Shown: positions 10,178 to 19,847, counted from the first letter of the stretch. The stretch: DNA of 64,000 nucleotides from Roseivirga misakiensis (GCF_001747105.1 NZ_MDGQ01000005.1:62001-126000), one strand, 5' to 3'. Numbers and translations are program-made. The notes: generated by a model from the sequence alone, not told the origin.

Positions 10178-11125
10178 ATGTTCTCAAAAGGTATATGCCT
10201 TTTCTTAGTCTTGATTATCTCTTGCGGTCTTTATGCACAAGGTGGCTACAAGAATAGTGAGTTTTCGTTTACCAACGAAAATGATGTATACCTTTTAAAG
10301 GATCGGGATAAATACTACTCCAATGGATTGATTACTCATTTTAGATGGGTTCCCAAGGCTTTTAGAGCAGATACCATCAAGAAAATTGTTGATTTAGAGT
10401 TTTCTCAGAAATATTTCACACCACAAGACTTGCTGCTTGGTCGGGTCGAGAATTTCGATCGGCCTTACGCTGGGTTGCTTTATGGTGGTTACAGTGTCAG
10501 TACTTATAAAGAGGAATCAAAAAGGTCTATGATCGGGTTAGAGGTTGGCTTGGTTGGGCCCATTTCGGGTGCTGAAGGATTTCAAAAATGGTATCACGAA
10601 ACTTTTGGGTTTCCTCAGCCCAGAGGATGGGACTTCCAAATGCCCAATGAACTCGTTTTTAACATTAAAAGTGAGTTCAATAAACAGTATGTTTTAAGGC
10701 CAGGGAAGTTAGATGCAGTTTCAACTACGGCCTTTTCTTTAGGAACCGCTTTTACACATGCCTTCCAAAGATTAGATATTCGATTTGGGAAATTGCAGCC
10801 TTTAAGAAACTCCGCATTTACGAATGCATTAATTGGCTCAGGAAGTGAGAATATTCCTAAACACAATTATTTCTTTTTTGGTTATGGCCTTCAATACGTA
10901 GCACAGAATATCACTATCAACGGATCGGTTTGGAATGATAATGCGCCACATACAGAAACGATCAGACCTTGGGTAAGGCACTTAAGATTTGGTTGGGCGT
11001 CTAGTTCAGATCGAGCGACTTTTAAAGTCACCTATAATTGGTCAAGTCCAGAGATAAGAGGCAATGAGAACCATGCCTATATTGGTTTCGAACTTCAGCT
11101 TCGATTCCCAAGAAATCAAGACTAA
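10178..11125 (+). CDS. LpxR-like lipid A deacylase family outer-membrane protein (DUF2219)
   Basis: 315 residues with a signal peptide (cleavage near GLYA|QGGY). The family signature is visible: FTNENDVYLLKDRDKYYSNG, then RPYAGLLYGGY, GLVGPISGAEGFQ followed by WYHE, and FGYGLQY. The C-terminus ends in alternating beta strands. Salmonella LpxR is a 12-strand outer-membrane barrel that removes the 3'-acyloxyacyl group of lipid A. The conserved Asn-Asp pair and the His after GAEGFQ correspond to its active-site region. Whether this member is catalytic and what lipid it meets are inference. Confidence 0.85.
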   Translation: MFSKGICLFLVLIISCGLYAQGGYKNSEFSFTNENDVYLLKDRDKYYSNGLITHFRWVPKAFRADTIKKIVDLEFSQKYFTPQDLLLGRVENFDRPYAGLLYGGYSVSTYKEESKRSMIGLEVGLVGPISGAEGFQKWYHETFGFPQPRGWDFQMPNELVFNIKSEFNKQYVLRPGKLDAVSTTAFSLGTAFTHAFQRLDIRFGKLQPLRNSAFTNALIGSGSENIPKHNYFFFGYGLQYVAQNITINGSVWNDNAPHTETIRPWVRHLRFGWASSSDRATFKVTYNWSSPEIRGNENHAYIGFELQLRFPRNQD

Positions 11126-11201
11126 TCGCAACATTGAATTTCTATTCATTCGAGCGTTTTAGTGCTAGCGTTCGGGAATTGATGAATATGTCGAATATGT
11201 G

Positions 11202-11232
11202 TTTGGTGTTGGTGTATTACCTATTAATATTG
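11202..11232 (+). promoter_or_regulatory. Candidate Bacteroidota promoter (TTTG - N19 - TAATATTG) for the prenyl synthase
   Basis: TTTG at 11202-11205 and TAATATTG at 11225-11232 (one mismatch to TAnnTTTG) are separated by 19 bases, matching the Bacteroidota sigma-ABfr spacing of 19-21. It ends 14 bases before the ATG at 11247, which supports that start over the upstream ATG at 11199. Confidence 0.4.
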
Positions 11233-11246
11233 TAGCGGCTAGACTA

Positions 11247-12221
11247 ATGGCACTGAGACTTAAAGATATACAATCACCAGTGAAGACTGAGATGCTCGAA
11301 TTTGAGCATAAGTTCAGGTCATTCATGAAAAGCAAAGTCTTCCTTATCGATAAGGTGACCAACTACATCGTCAAGCGAAAAGGTAAGCAAATGCGCCCCA
11401 TGTTTGTGTTCCTTTCGGCAGGAGTAGTTGGCAATATTTCAGAAAGAAGTTATCGCGGTGCATCACTCATAGAATTATTGCATACTGCCTCATTAGTCCA
11501 TGACGATGTGGTAGACGATTCTAATATGCGCAGAGGGTACTTCTCCATTAATGCCCTCTGGAAGAATAAAATTGCAGTACTAGTTGGCGATTATCTTTTA
11601 TCGAGAGGTTTACTCTTATCCATCGATAACGGCGATTTCGATTTACTTAAAATTGTATCTGAGGCCGTTAGGGAAATGAGTGAGGGTGAGTTGCTCCAGA
11701 TGGCCAAAGCTCGGAGCCTGGATATCACCGAAGAATTATACTATGAAGTCATTCGTCAAAAAACGGCTTCATTGATCGCTTCCTGCTGTGCCGTAGGGGC
11801 TGCATCTGTACAAGATGACCCAGAGGTGATCGCTAAAATGAAGGAATTCGGGCTTAATGTGGGAATGGCTTTCCAAATCAAGGACGATCTTTTTGACTAT
11901 GGAACAGGTGAAATCGGGAAGCCATTAGGCATAGACATCAAGGAGAAGAAAATGACCCTTCCATTGATCCATGTACTGCAAAAATCTTCAAGTGCCGATA
12001 AAAGGCGGATCAAAAGAATTATCAAGAGTAATAAGCAGAACAATAAGAAAGTACAGGAAGTCATAGAGTATGTAAAGGCCAACGGTGGTATTGAGTACGC
12101 TAAAAACGTGATGCACGATTATTACAGAAAGTCGCAAGAAATACTGGATGAATTCCCAGATTCTGAGTTCAAAACTTCTCTAGGTCAGCTTGTTCAATTC
12201 ACTATAGAACGGTCCAAATAA
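11247..12221 (+). CDS. Polyprenyl diphosphate synthase
   Basis: 324 residues from the ATG at 11247; an in-frame ATG at 11199 would add 16 residues but lies inside the candidate promoter. Both aspartate-rich motifs of trans-prenyltransferases are present: LVHDDVVDD (first) and KDDLFDYG (second), with KGKQMRPM binding isopentenyl diphosphate. These enzymes elongate an allylic diphosphate to the side chain of menaquinone or a related lipid. The small residues before the first motif fit a medium-to-long product, probably octaprenyl-type. The gene stands alone, followed by a hairpin. Confidence 0.92.
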   Translation: MALRLKDIQSPVKTEMLEFEHKFRSFMKSKVFLIDKVTNYIVKRKGKQMRPMFVFLSAGVVGNISERSYRGASLIELLHTASLVHDDVVDDSNMRRGYFSINALWKNKIAVLVGDYLLSRGLLLSIDNGDFDLLKIVSEAVREMSEGELLQMAKARSLDITEELYYEVIRQKTASLIASCCAVGAASVQDDPEVIAKMKEFGLNVGMAFQIKDDLFDYGTGEIGKPLGIDIKEKKMTLPLIHVLQKSSSADKRRIKRIIKSNKQNNKKVQEVIEYVKANGGIEYAKNVMHDYYRKSQEILDEFPDSEFKTSLGQLVQFTIERSK

Positions 12222-12252
12222 AAAACACCCATTGCTTTCTGGCAATGGGCGC
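12222..12252 (-). terminator. Intrinsic terminator-like hairpin between convergent genes
   Basis: Perfect 8-bp arms CCCATTGC (12228-12235) and GCAATGGG (12242-12249) with a 6-base loop. Read on the minus strand the stem is followed by a T run (the A run at 12221-12225), so it best terminates the lipoprotein gene. On the plus strand, after the prenyl synthase stop, the downstream T run is weak. Confidence 0.7.
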
Positions 12253-12386
12253 TTCAGTTTAGCTTAGTAGTATATTTGTGTAGAAATATAAGATATAGTT
12301 AATATCCATATAGAAGACAATCCTCTATAGATCTAACCTTATTCGGATACTAGAAAAATTTTAAATCAGTCGATTTTGTCACTGGA

Positions 12387-12947
12387 TTATTGATTGTAGA
12401 TCATGATGATCCATTTCCAATTATCCGTAATAGTTTCTGATGGTTTGTAAAGATATCGTCCAAAAAGGGCATCGTTTTGCCTGTAAAGGTCTACAATATT
12501 TAGTTTGCTTATGGCATCCCAAGTTGTTTCAAAAGGTTCAGTGTAAGGCCCTTCAATATCATCTACAACTAATGCACTTGGGAAGGGTAATTCATCCACC
12601 AGCATAAAGAAATTACCAGCGCCAACAAAAGAAGGGGCAAAGACAATAGCATCTCCCGTTTCTGAGATTTCAGCATTGAAAATCTGCAAACTCGTTGGTG
12701 TCAGCGTCAAAGATACCGAGCCGTTTAAATCATTAGTTGGTTCTTGAATATCAGCAGTGACGGGCAGCTCGCTAAAGGTTAGGTCAACCTTTGGGGTGAA
12801 AAGTGTAGCGCCGGCTTGAAAGGTGTTGCTATTATAATCCACCATTAAAATAAGAACGCTGCTTTCCTCTGCCGTGGGCTCATCATTATTGTCACAACTC
12901 CACAAGAAGCAGGTGGCAAGCGTCAAAAATAAAATTGTTCTTTTCAT
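12387..12947 (-). CDS. Hypothetical lipoprotein
   Basis: 186 residues. The N-terminus is a lipoprotein signal: MKRT, a hydrophobic core, then FLWSC with C18 as lipidation site, followed by an Asp/Glu-rich tether (DNNDEP). The remainder is beta-rich with no motif I recognise. The DNND after the cysteine may favour surface display in Bacteroidota (lipoprotein export signal-like), an inference only. Single-gene unit on the minus strand with a hairpin 140 bases downstream. Confidence 0.8.
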   Translation of the reverse strand: MKRTILFLTLATCFLWSCDNNDEPTAEESSVLILMVDYNSNTFQAGATLFTPKVDLTFSELPVTADIQEPTNDLNGSVSLTLTPTSLQIFNAEISETGDAIVFAPSFVGAGNFFMLVDELPFPSALVVDDIEGPYTEPFETTWDAISKLNIVDLYRQNDALFGRYLYKPSETITDNWKWIIMIYNQ

Positions 12948-13247
12948 AGCTAATCGATTAATGCGAAACTAAAACATAAAACGCAATAGGTATTCAATTG
13001 GTCTGATTTAATCCGAATTACTGAATAATTCGACACAATAAAACTTGAAAAGGATGGAATTAAAGAAATAGCCCCCACGCAGGTCCACTTTTCTCCAAAA
13101 TCTAACCCTAGTCTTGCTTATAGAACTGGCTTTAGCATAAGTATTTGATTATAAGCCGATTATTCATTTTGGGTCAACAGCCACTAATGTCCCTTTTTTA
13201 AGGCTTGAGTTGTGTTTTTAAGAAAAAAACTTAACTTTTGTAGAGAA

Positions 13248-13282
13248 GTGGAAAAAAGTGCAAAATTGTGGGTGACTGTGGG
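13248..13282 (+). promoter_or_regulatory. MraZ operator: four direct repeats at 10-base spacing
   Basis: GTGGA (13248), GTGCA (13258), GTGGG (13268) and GTGGG (13278) repeat with an exact 10-base period, each separated by 5 bases. MraZ proteins bind tandem G-rich pentamers of this type spaced one helical turn apart in front of their own operon. The last repeat ends 9 bases before the -7 box, so bound MraZ would cover the -33 region. Confidence 0.85.
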
Positions 13283-13291
13283 AAGTTTTTC

Positions 13292-13299
13292 TATCTTTG
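13292..13299 (+). promoter_or_regulatory. -7 promoter box TATCTTTG of the division cluster
   Basis: Perfect match to the Bacteroidota -7 consensus TAnnTTTG, 18 bases before the mraZ ATG. No good TTTG is present at the proper distance; ATTG at 13265-13268 is 23 bases upstream and lies in the MraZ repeats. Transcription would start about 10 bases before the gene. Confidence 0.65.
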
Positions 13300-13317
13300 T
13301 ATTAGTTCAGGTGTGTA

Positions 13318-13764
13318 ATGTCTTTTTTTACCGGAGAATATGATTGCAAGCTAGATGCAAAAGGAAGGTTGGCTTTACCTGCTAAGGTGAAGGCGGCATT
13401 GCCTGATGTAGCTGTTCAGGAGCTCGTTTTAAGACGAGGTTTTGAGTCATGCTTGGTATTGTATCCGAAGGTGGAGTTTAAAAAGATTATTAATCGAGTT
13501 CGGTCATTGAGTGAGTTCAATGAAGATTATCGAAAGTTTCAGCGCAGTTTCTTTAGAGGGAATGCAGAAGTGGAGTTGGACAGTGCTGGAAGGATCAATA
13601 TTCAGAATCGTATGCTAGCGTATGCTGATTTGACGAAAGAGGTGGTTGTTGTAGGGTTGGGGAATAGAATCGAAATCTGGAATCCAGACCTGTATGAAGA
13701 AAACCTCATCAATGACGTGTCAGAGTATTCGAAATTGGCCGAAAAGTACTTGGCTGATGACTAA
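13318..13764 (+). CDS. mraZ: Transcriptional regulator MraZ
   Basis: 148 residues with two SpoVT/AbrB-like halves: FFTGEYDCKLDAKGRLALPAK near the start and the second repeat ending EVELDSAGRINIQ. MraZ binds DNA as a ring oligomer and represses its own division operon in E. coli. The four repeats just upstream fit autoregulation. First gene of the cluster, 5 bases before rsmH. Confidence 0.97.
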   Translation: MSFFTGEYDCKLDAKGRLALPAKVKAALPDVAVQELVLRRGFESCLVLYPKVEFKKIINRVRSLSEFNEDYRKFQRSFFRGNAEVELDSAGRINIQNRMLAYADLTKEVVVVGLGNRIEIWNPDLYEENLINDVSEYSKLAEKYLADD

Positions 13765-13769
13765 AAAGA

Positions 13770-14678
13770 ATGGTTGACTATCACGTGCCGGTAATGTTGC
13801 AGGAATGCATCGAAGGACTGGCGATTAAACCAGAAGGAATTTATGTAGATGTGACCTTTGGAGGCGGAGGTCATTCAATTGAAATACTGAAGCATATATC
13901 GGAATCGGGAAAGCTCTTGAGTTTTGACCAAGATGATGATGCTAAGGGAAATGCCTCAAAAATTGAAAATCGTTCTTTCACATTTATACAGGCCAATTTC
14001 AGGCACCTAAGGCGGTATTTAAAGCTCTATGGTGTTGGGAGAGTAGATGGTATTTTGGCTGATTTAGGAGTTTCTTCTCATCAGATAGATGAGGTGTCTC
14101 GCGGGTTTTCAATCCGAGGAGATGCTGAGTTAGACATGAGAATGGACCAAGGAGTAGACTTGACTGCGCAAGATGTGGTAAATGACTATTCTGAAAAAGA
14201 CCTTCACCGCATTCTGGGAATCTATGGTGAAGTAAAGAATGCCAAAACCTTGGCTGGAGCTATCGTTTCCGAACGATTCTCTAAGCCATTCAAGACTACT
14301 TTCGACCTGATTGCATTGCTTGAAAAGTATGCGCCACGAGGTAGGGAAAATAAATACTACGCTCAGGTGTTTCAGGCATTGAGAATTGAGGTCAACGATG
14401 AAATGGGAGCGCTAGAGGATTTTTTGAATCAAACTTCCGAATCTCTCAAGCCGGGCGGTAGACTCGTGATTATGAGTTATCACTCACTTGAAGATCGTAT
14501 GGTGAAGAATTTCATCAACAAAGGGAAGATTTTTGGCGATGTGGAGAAAGATTTTTTCGGAAACGAAATAAAGCCCTATAAGGCTATAAATAGAAAATTA
14601 ATACAACCGAATCAACAGGAACTAAAAGCTAACAGTAGATCCAGAAGTGCGAAACTTCGGATAGCTGAGCGAATTTAA
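13770..14678 (+). CDS. rsmH: 16S rRNA (cytosine1402-N4)-methyltransferase
   Basis: 302 residues. RsmH methylates N4 of C1402 in the ribosomal P site. Signature blocks: YHVPVMLQECIEGL at the N-terminus, the SAM loop DVTFGGGGHS, GILADLGVSSHQID, FSIRGDAELDMRMD and YHSLEDRMVKNF. Length is normal. It sits in its usual place between mraZ and ftsL, with a 2-base gap to ftsL. Confidence 0.97.
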   Translation: MVDYHVPVMLQECIEGLAIKPEGIYVDVTFGGGGHSIEILKHISESGKLLSFDQDDDAKGNASKIENRSFTFIQANFRHLRRYLKLYGVGRVDGILADLGVSSHQIDEVSRGFSIRGDAELDMRMDQGVDLTAQDVVNDYSEKDLHRILGIYGEVKNAKTLAGAIVSERFSKPFKTTFDLIALLEKYAPRGRENKYYAQVFQALRIEVNDEMGALEDFLNQTSESLKPGGRLVIMSYHSLEDRMVKNFINKGKIFGDVEKDFFGNEIKPYKAINRKLIQPNQQELKANSRSRSAKLRIAERI

Positions 14679-14680
14679 AA

Positions 14681-15058
14681 ATGGCTGAGAATAGATTTAG
14701 AGTCAAAGAAAACGAAAGGCCTCGCGGCAGGGGATTCTTCGGCTTTTTGTCTGCGAAGTTCAACATCGGTCAGGAATTGAATTCAGAGTTGCCTGTTAAG
14801 CATTTGCCCAAAGTAGTATTCACTGTTTTACTAGGTGTTTTCTACGTTTGGAATAATCACTACGCTGAAAAATCTATTCGAGAGATCGATCGCTTGGAAG
14901 ACGTAGTAGAGGATTTAAAAGCAGATGTGACTACGCTGGAAGCAAACTACATGTATGGTAGTAAGCAATCAGAAGTTGCCAAGAAGGTTAAGCCTCTTGG
15001 ATTGATTGAAAGTATGGAGCCACCCGCAAAAATCATTGTAGAAGACAATGAATATTAA
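14681..15058 (+). CDS. ftsL: FtsL-like cell division protein
   Basis: 125 residues with the FtsL layout: a basic cytoplasmic N-terminus (about 45 residues), one membrane helix (VVFTVLLGVFYVW), then a periplasmic coiled coil with Leu/Val heptads (REIDRLEDVVEDLKADV). FtsL forms the FtsQ-FtsL-FtsB division complex. Sequence conservation in this family is poor, so position between rsmH and the PBP gene carries much of the weight. It overlaps the next gene by 11 bases. Confidence 0.85.
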   Translation: MAENRFRVKENERPRGRGFFGFLSAKFNIGQELNSELPVKHLPKVVFTVLLGVFYVWNNHYAEKSIREIDRLEDVVEDLKADVTTLEANYMYGSKQSEVAKKVKPLGLIESMEPPAKIIVEDNEY

Positions 15059-17147
15059 GAAGGACATATTGCTTCGGGTGCGCATCGCTTTTTTAGGTGC
15101 TCTTGTCTTCGTCCTTGCGATCGTTTATCGTATGGTAGACATTCAGGTTATCGATGGTGAACAATGGAGAGAACAAGCCAGGGTTAATAGCCTTGATTTT
15201 AGAACCATAAAAGCAACAAGGGGAAGTATATATTCTGATGGGGAAGACCTATTAGCTACTTCATTACCCTTTTATAGATTGGCCTTTGATCCGTCAGTGG
15301 CCCATGACACAACATTTACGTCCAAATTAGACTCCCTTTCACACCTATTGTCAGCTTTTTTCCGAGATCATTCTTCCGACTACTATCAGAAGAAGATCTC
15401 GGAGGCTCGACAAGCCCAAAAGAGGTATCTAGTCCTCAACAATCGAGATTTAAATTATCAGGAGAAAGAACAAGTGGCCGAATGGCCTATTTTCCGTTTA
15501 GGCCAAATGAAAGGTGGCGTCATCTTTGAAAAAATTGATAAAAGACACAATCCATTCGAAAGCCTTGCGGAAAGAACCATTGGTGGTCTTAATGCTGAAA
15601 TGGAAGCAGCCTATGGCATCGAAAAAAGCTTTGACCATTTTCTAGCAGGAAAGGATGGAGAAGGTTTGTTCCAGAAAATGGCTGGTAAAGGCAATTGGAG
15701 ACCGATTAATGCTTCTTCAGACATAAGACCTGTCAACGGTTATGACGTTCATACGACGATCGACGTAAACCTTCAAGATGTAGCCCAGAGTGCATTATTA
15801 AGAAAGGTTTCCGAGCTAAATGCCAAATACGGGACTGTAGTCTTAATGGAAGTTAAGACTGGTGAAATCAAGGCGATTTCCAACTTAAAAAGAACTTCTA
15901 AAGGAACCTATGCGGAGAACTTCAACTACGCTGTGGCTGAAAATAATGACCCAGGTTCCACCTTCAAATTAGCTTCCATGTTGGCTTTGCTAGAGGCTGG
16001 TAAAGTGGAGTTGACGGATTCTGTAGATACGGAAAAAGGTGCTACAAAATTCAGTGACCGTACAATGAGAGACCACAAAAATGGAGGATACGGTATGCTT
16101 ACAGTGGAAGATGTATTTGTGAAATCGTCTAATGTTGGTACAGCCAAGTTAGTGGCAGAGCATTTTGGTGACAACCCTCAGGAATATGTAGACATAATAA
16201 AGCAAACAGGTTTAGGGAAGTCGCTTGATTTTCAATTGATCGGCGAAGGTACTCCTTATATAAAGGATGCAAATGACGAATCATGGTCTAATGTTACCCT
16301 GCCTTGGATGTCCATTGGCTACGAGATGCAGTTGACTCCATTGCAGACGCTAACGCTTTATAATGCTGTGGCTAATAATGGCAAAATGATCCAACCGATC
16401 CTTGTCAAAAGTATCAGACGAGCCGATAAGACTATTGAGACTTTTGAATCTAAAGTCCTGAATAAGAAAATTGCCTCAGATGAAACGCTCGCCGATCTAA
16501 GAAAAATGCTGGAAGGCGTGGTGGAGAGAGGAACCGCCAAGAATATTAAAAATGATATCTACAAGATTGCTGGTAAAACAGGAACAGCCCAAAAACTGAT
16601 CAATGGTCGGTACACCTGGCAAACGTACTACGCATCATTCGCTGGTTATTTTCCAGCCGAAGAACCGCTTTATAGCTGTATAGTGGTAATCGATAGTCCT
16701 AAAGGGATGGATAAGTTTGGCGGTGATGTATCTGCTCCTGTCTTCAAAGAGATCGCTGATATGATCTATGCAAAGAATTTGGAAATCCACGATTCATTTG
16801 AATCTGATCTAATGGCCAGCCAAGGCAAGTTTCCAGTGATTAGAGCAGGCAAATTCGATGAGCTAAACGAGTTATGTAATCAACTAGGGATTTCAAACTA
16901 TTTCGAAGGCCAGTCAGAATGGGTAAGGTCTACGGTGAGTAATAACGCCATTATTTGGAAAGAAAATCATGATGGAGAAAATCTAGTGCCGAATGTGAAA
17001 GGAATGTCACTACGGGATGCGATTTATATCCTCGAAAATATAGGGTTAAAAGTATCGGTTACCGGTTCGGGCAGAGTTGAAAAACAATCTGTTCCGGCCG
17101 GTAGGCGAATTACACAAGGAGCCCGAATTAAAATAGAACTTGGATAA
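15048..17147 (+). CDS. ftsI: Septal penicillin-binding protein with C-terminal PASTA domain
   Basis: 699 residues: one N-terminal membrane helix (10-28), a PBP dimerisation domain, then a transpeptidase domain with all active-site motifs: S304-TFK (SxxK), S360-SN (SxN) and K510-TGT. It cross-links septal peptidoglycan together with FtsW. The last 60 residues (VPNVKGMSLRDAIYILE..., G at the end) form one PASTA domain, absent from E. coli FtsI but typical of Bacteroidota and Gram-positive homologues. Its stop codon overlaps the murE start (TAATG). Confidence 0.95.
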   Translation: MNIKKDILLRVRIAFLGALVFVLAIVYRMVDIQVIDGEQWREQARVNSLDFRTIKATRGSIYSDGEDLLATSLPFYRLAFDPSVAHDTTFTSKLDSLSHLLSAFFRDHSSDYYQKKISEARQAQKRYLVLNNRDLNYQEKEQVAEWPIFRLGQMKGGVIFEKIDKRHNPFESLAERTIGGLNAEMEAAYGIEKSFDHFLAGKDGEGLFQKMAGKGNWRPINASSDIRPVNGYDVHTTIDVNLQDVAQSALLRKVSELNAKYGTVVLMEVKTGEIKAISNLKRTSKGTYAENFNYAVAENNDPGSTFKLASMLALLEAGKVELTDSVDTEKGATKFSDRTMRDHKNGGYGMLTVEDVFVKSSNVGTAKLVAEHFGDNPQEYVDIIKQTGLGKSLDFQLIGEGTPYIKDANDESWSNVTLPWMSIGYEMQLTPLQTLTLYNAVANNGKMIQPILVKSIRRADKTIETFESKVLNKKIASDETLADLRKMLEGVVERGTAKNIKNDIYKIAGKTGTAQKLINGRYTWQTYYASFAGYFPAEEPLYSCIVVIDSPKGMDKFGGDVSAPVFKEIADMIYAKNLEIHDSFESDLMASQGKFPVIRAGKFDELNELCNQLGISNYFEGQSEWVRSTVSNNAIIWKENHDGENLVPNVKGMSLRDAIYILENIGLKVSVTGSGRVEKQSVPAGRRITQGARIKIELG

Positions 17148-18616
17148 TGCCTCAGTTAAAGGACATATTATATAAAGTGTCGTTGACTTCTGTTTCTGGA
17201 GATATGGAAACTGAAGTGACCACGCTTGCCTTTGACTCAAGAAAGGTAGAAGTAGGAAGTGTATTCGTTGCCGTAACTGGAACACAGGTAAACGGTCATG
17301 ACTACATCGAGCAGGCCATTGCACAAGGAGCGGTGGCGATCGTATGCGAAGAGCTTCCAAGAACGACAATTGATGATATCGCGATCATCCAAGTGAAAAA
17401 CTCGGCACAAGCTCTGGGTTTTATGGCTTCCAATTACTACGGAAATCCATCTCAAAAATTAAAACTAGTTGGCGTAACAGGTACAAATGGAAAGACTACC
17501 TGCGTCACCTTATTGTATCACCTCTTTAGAGACTTAGGCTATAATACGGGGTTATTATCGACTGTTGACAACAAGATTAACGATGAAGTAATACCAGCAA
17601 CTCATACGACACCAGACGCTATCACTATTAATAGAATGTTGGCGAAAATGGTGGCCAAAGGCTGCACACACTGCTTTATGGAGTCTAGTTCACATGCTAT
17701 AGTTCAGCATCGAATTGCCGGACTATCTTACGCAGGGGCGGTTTTTACTAACCTGTCGCATGAGCATTTAGATTATCACAAGACTTTCGACGAGTATATA
17801 AAGGCAAAGAAATTATTATTCGATGGTTTACCATCAACTGCATTTGCATTGACGAATAGTGATGACAAACGTGGCATGGTCATGCTCCAGAATACCAAAG
17901 CCAGCAAGCATAAATATGCTTTAAAAAGCATGGCTGAATTCAAGGCTAGAATTATTTCGAACACCCTACAGGGTTTAGAACTTGATTTGGCTAATCAAAA
18001 TGTTTGGTTCCGATTAATAGGTGATTTTAATGCCTACAACTTGTTAGCAGTTTTCGGTACGGCGGTTTTGCTGGAAGAAGACCCAGAAGAAGTGCTTCGA
18101 GTACTCTCAACCGTTAATTCAGCGCCGGGTCGTTTTGAGCAAGTACTAACCGAAACGGATATCACTGCTATTGTTGATTATGCGCATACGCCAGATGCTT
18201 TGGAAAATGTGCTGCTGACGATCAAGGAATTTAGGACAGGAAACGAAAAGGTGATTACGGTAGTCGGTTGTGGAGGAAATCGCGATGCGGAAAAGCGACC
18301 AATCATGGCCAAAATTGCCTGTGCATTGAGCGACAAAGTCATTTTGACTTCAGATAATCCAAGGTTCGAAGAGCCGATGGAAATCATCAAAGAAATGCAG
18401 ACGGGGGTCACTCCTTCTAACTATAAAAAGACGCTTGTGATTGAGGATCGTAAAGAAGCGATCAAAACGGCAAGCGCCTTGGCTGAACCAAGCGATATCA
18501 TATTGGTGGCTGGTAAGGGGCACGAAACCTATCAAGAAATCAAAGGAGAAAGAACGCCATTTGACGATAGAGCCATTTTAAAAGAGATGTTGAACCTAAT
18601 CCACAAACAGAATTAA
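17147..18616 (+). CDS. murE: UDP-MurNAc-L-Ala-D-Glu:meso-diaminopimelate ligase
   Basis: 489 residues of the Mur ligase family. The ATP loop is GVTGTNGKTTC (near 107), with the expected central and C-terminal domains. The substrate-selecting motif DNPR (in TSDNPRFEEP) specifies meso-diaminopimelate rather than lysine, so the peptidoglycan is predicted to be mDAP type. Cytoplasmic, third amino-acid addition. It shares one base with the PBP stop and lies 3 bases before mraY. Confidence 0.97.
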   Translation: MPQLKDILYKVSLTSVSGDMETEVTTLAFDSRKVEVGSVFVAVTGTQVNGHDYIEQAIAQGAVAIVCEELPRTTIDDIAIIQVKNSAQALGFMASNYYGNPSQKLKLVGVTGTNGKTTCVTLLYHLFRDLGYNTGLLSTVDNKINDEVIPATHTTPDAITINRMLAKMVAKGCTHCFMESSSHAIVQHRIAGLSYAGAVFTNLSHEHLDYHKTFDEYIKAKKLLFDGLPSTAFALTNSDDKRGMVMLQNTKASKHKYALKSMAEFKARIISNTLQGLELDLANQNVWFRLIGDFNAYNLLAVFGTAVLLEEDPEEVLRVLSTVNSAPGRFEQVLTETDITAIVDYAHTPDALENVLLTIKEFRTGNEKVITVVGCGGNRDAEKRPIMAKIACALSDKVILTSDNPRFEEPMEIIKEMQTGVTPSNYKKTLVIEDRKEAIKTASALAEPSDIILVAGKGHETYQEIKGERTPFDDRAILKEMLNLIHKQN

Positions 18617-18619
18617 GAA

Positions 18620-19837
18620 ATGCTATACTATCTGTTTGATTATTTGGACAAAGAATTCGACCTGATTGGGGCTGGGGTATTCCAGTACATTTCATTCAGG
18701 GCGGGTATGGCTACGCTCTTTTCGTTGTTGATTACAATCGTTTTCGGCAAGAAATTGATTCAAATTCTGCAAAAGAAGCAAGTGGGCGAATCTATTCGCG
18801 ACCTTGGTCTTGCAGGGCAGATGGAGAAGAAAGGTACGCCAACTATGGGTGGACTAATCATCATCGCTGCCATAGTCATACCCACGCTGCTTTTCGCTCG
18901 ACTAGAAAACATCTATGTTATACTGCTCCTAGTGACTACGCTAGCATTAGGGTCAATTGGTTTCCTAGATGACTACATCAAGGTATTTAGAAAGAACAAA
19001 GCTGGATTAGCTGGCAAATTCAAGGTTTTTGGTCAAATATTCGTAGGCCTAATTGTAGGGGCTACCCTCTACTTTAGTGACAACGTGGTGGTCAGGGAAT
19101 TTGAAGAGCCACAGAGCACCGAAATCACTGAAGGTACAGATCAAGCCATTAGATACAATGATGTAAAGTCAACCACTACCACCATCCCTTTTGTAAAGGA
19201 TAATGAACTGGATTATAGCAAGCTAAATCCAACAGATAAGGAGTGGATTACGGCTGCCATTTACATTTTGATCGTCATCTTCTTCATTACAGCAATCTCG
19301 AATGGCGCTAACCTAACAGATGGAATTGATGGCCTTGCGGCAGGGACCTCGGCAATTATAGGGCTGGCACTGGCTATTTTGGCGTACATATCAGGTAACG
19401 CAATTTTCTCCGATTACTTGAACGTGATGTTCATACCAAATTCGGGTGAGTTAGTAATTTTTTGTACAGCCTTTGTAGGAGCATGCGTAGGTTTCCTATG
19501 GTACAACTCTTACCCAGCTCAGGTTTTTATGGGTGATACAGGTAGTCTCTCTTTAGGAGGCGTGATCACTGTTTTGGCACTAGTACTCAGAAAAGAACTC
19601 TTGATTCCGGTCTTATGCGGAATCTTCATAATTGAAAATTTATCGGTAGTCATACAGGTAAGCTATTTCAAGTACACTAGAAAAAAATACGGTGAAGGCA
19701 GGAGAGTCTTTAAAATGTCTCCGCTGCATCATCATTACCAGAAATTAGATATACCAGAAGCCAAAATTGTCACAAGATTCTGGATCATCGGTATTCTACT
19801 GGCCATTATAGCATTAGCCACATTGAAATTAAGATAG
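18620..19837 (+). CDS. mraY: Phospho-MurNAc-pentapeptide transferase
   Basis: 405 residues, about ten membrane helices. It transfers phospho-MurNAc-pentapeptide to undecaprenyl phosphate, giving lipid I. Signature blocks are present: [17 protein letters not shown]-like GFLDDYIKV with the catalytic aspartates, [15 protein letters not shown], and the C-terminal SPLHHHYQ. It is longer than E. coli MraY (360) because of an extra soluble stretch of about 50 residues after FSDN (near 155-205), common in Bacteroidota. Confidence 0.97.
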   Translation: MLYYLFDYLDKEFDLIGAGVFQYISFRAGMATLFSLLITIVFGKKLIQILQKKQVGESIRDLGLAGQMEKKGTPTMGGLIIIAAIVIPTLLFARLENIYVILLLVTTLALGSIGFLDDYIKVFRKNKAGLAGKFKVFGQIFVGLIVGATLYFSDNVVVREFEEPQSTEITEGTDQAIRYNDVKSTTTTIPFVKDNELDYSKLNPTDKEWITAAIYILIVIFFITAISNGANLTDGIDGLAAGTSAIIGLALAILAYISGNAIFSDYLNVMFIPNSGELVIFCTAFVGACVGFLWYNSYPAQVFMGDTGSLSLGGVITVLALVLRKELLIPVLCGIFIIENLSVVIQVSYFKYTRKKYGEGRRVFKMSPLHHHYQKLDIPEAKIVTRFWIIGILLAIIALATLKLR

Positions 19838-19847
19838 AAGTAAAGCA

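Larger units (their letters stand above)
12948..13317. other. 370-base intergenic region upstream of the division cluster
   Basis: No convincing reading frame or RNA was found. The left part is AT-rich spacer with the divergent lipoprotein's upstream region. The right 70 bases hold the MraZ boxes and promoter listed separately. Confidence 0.7.
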
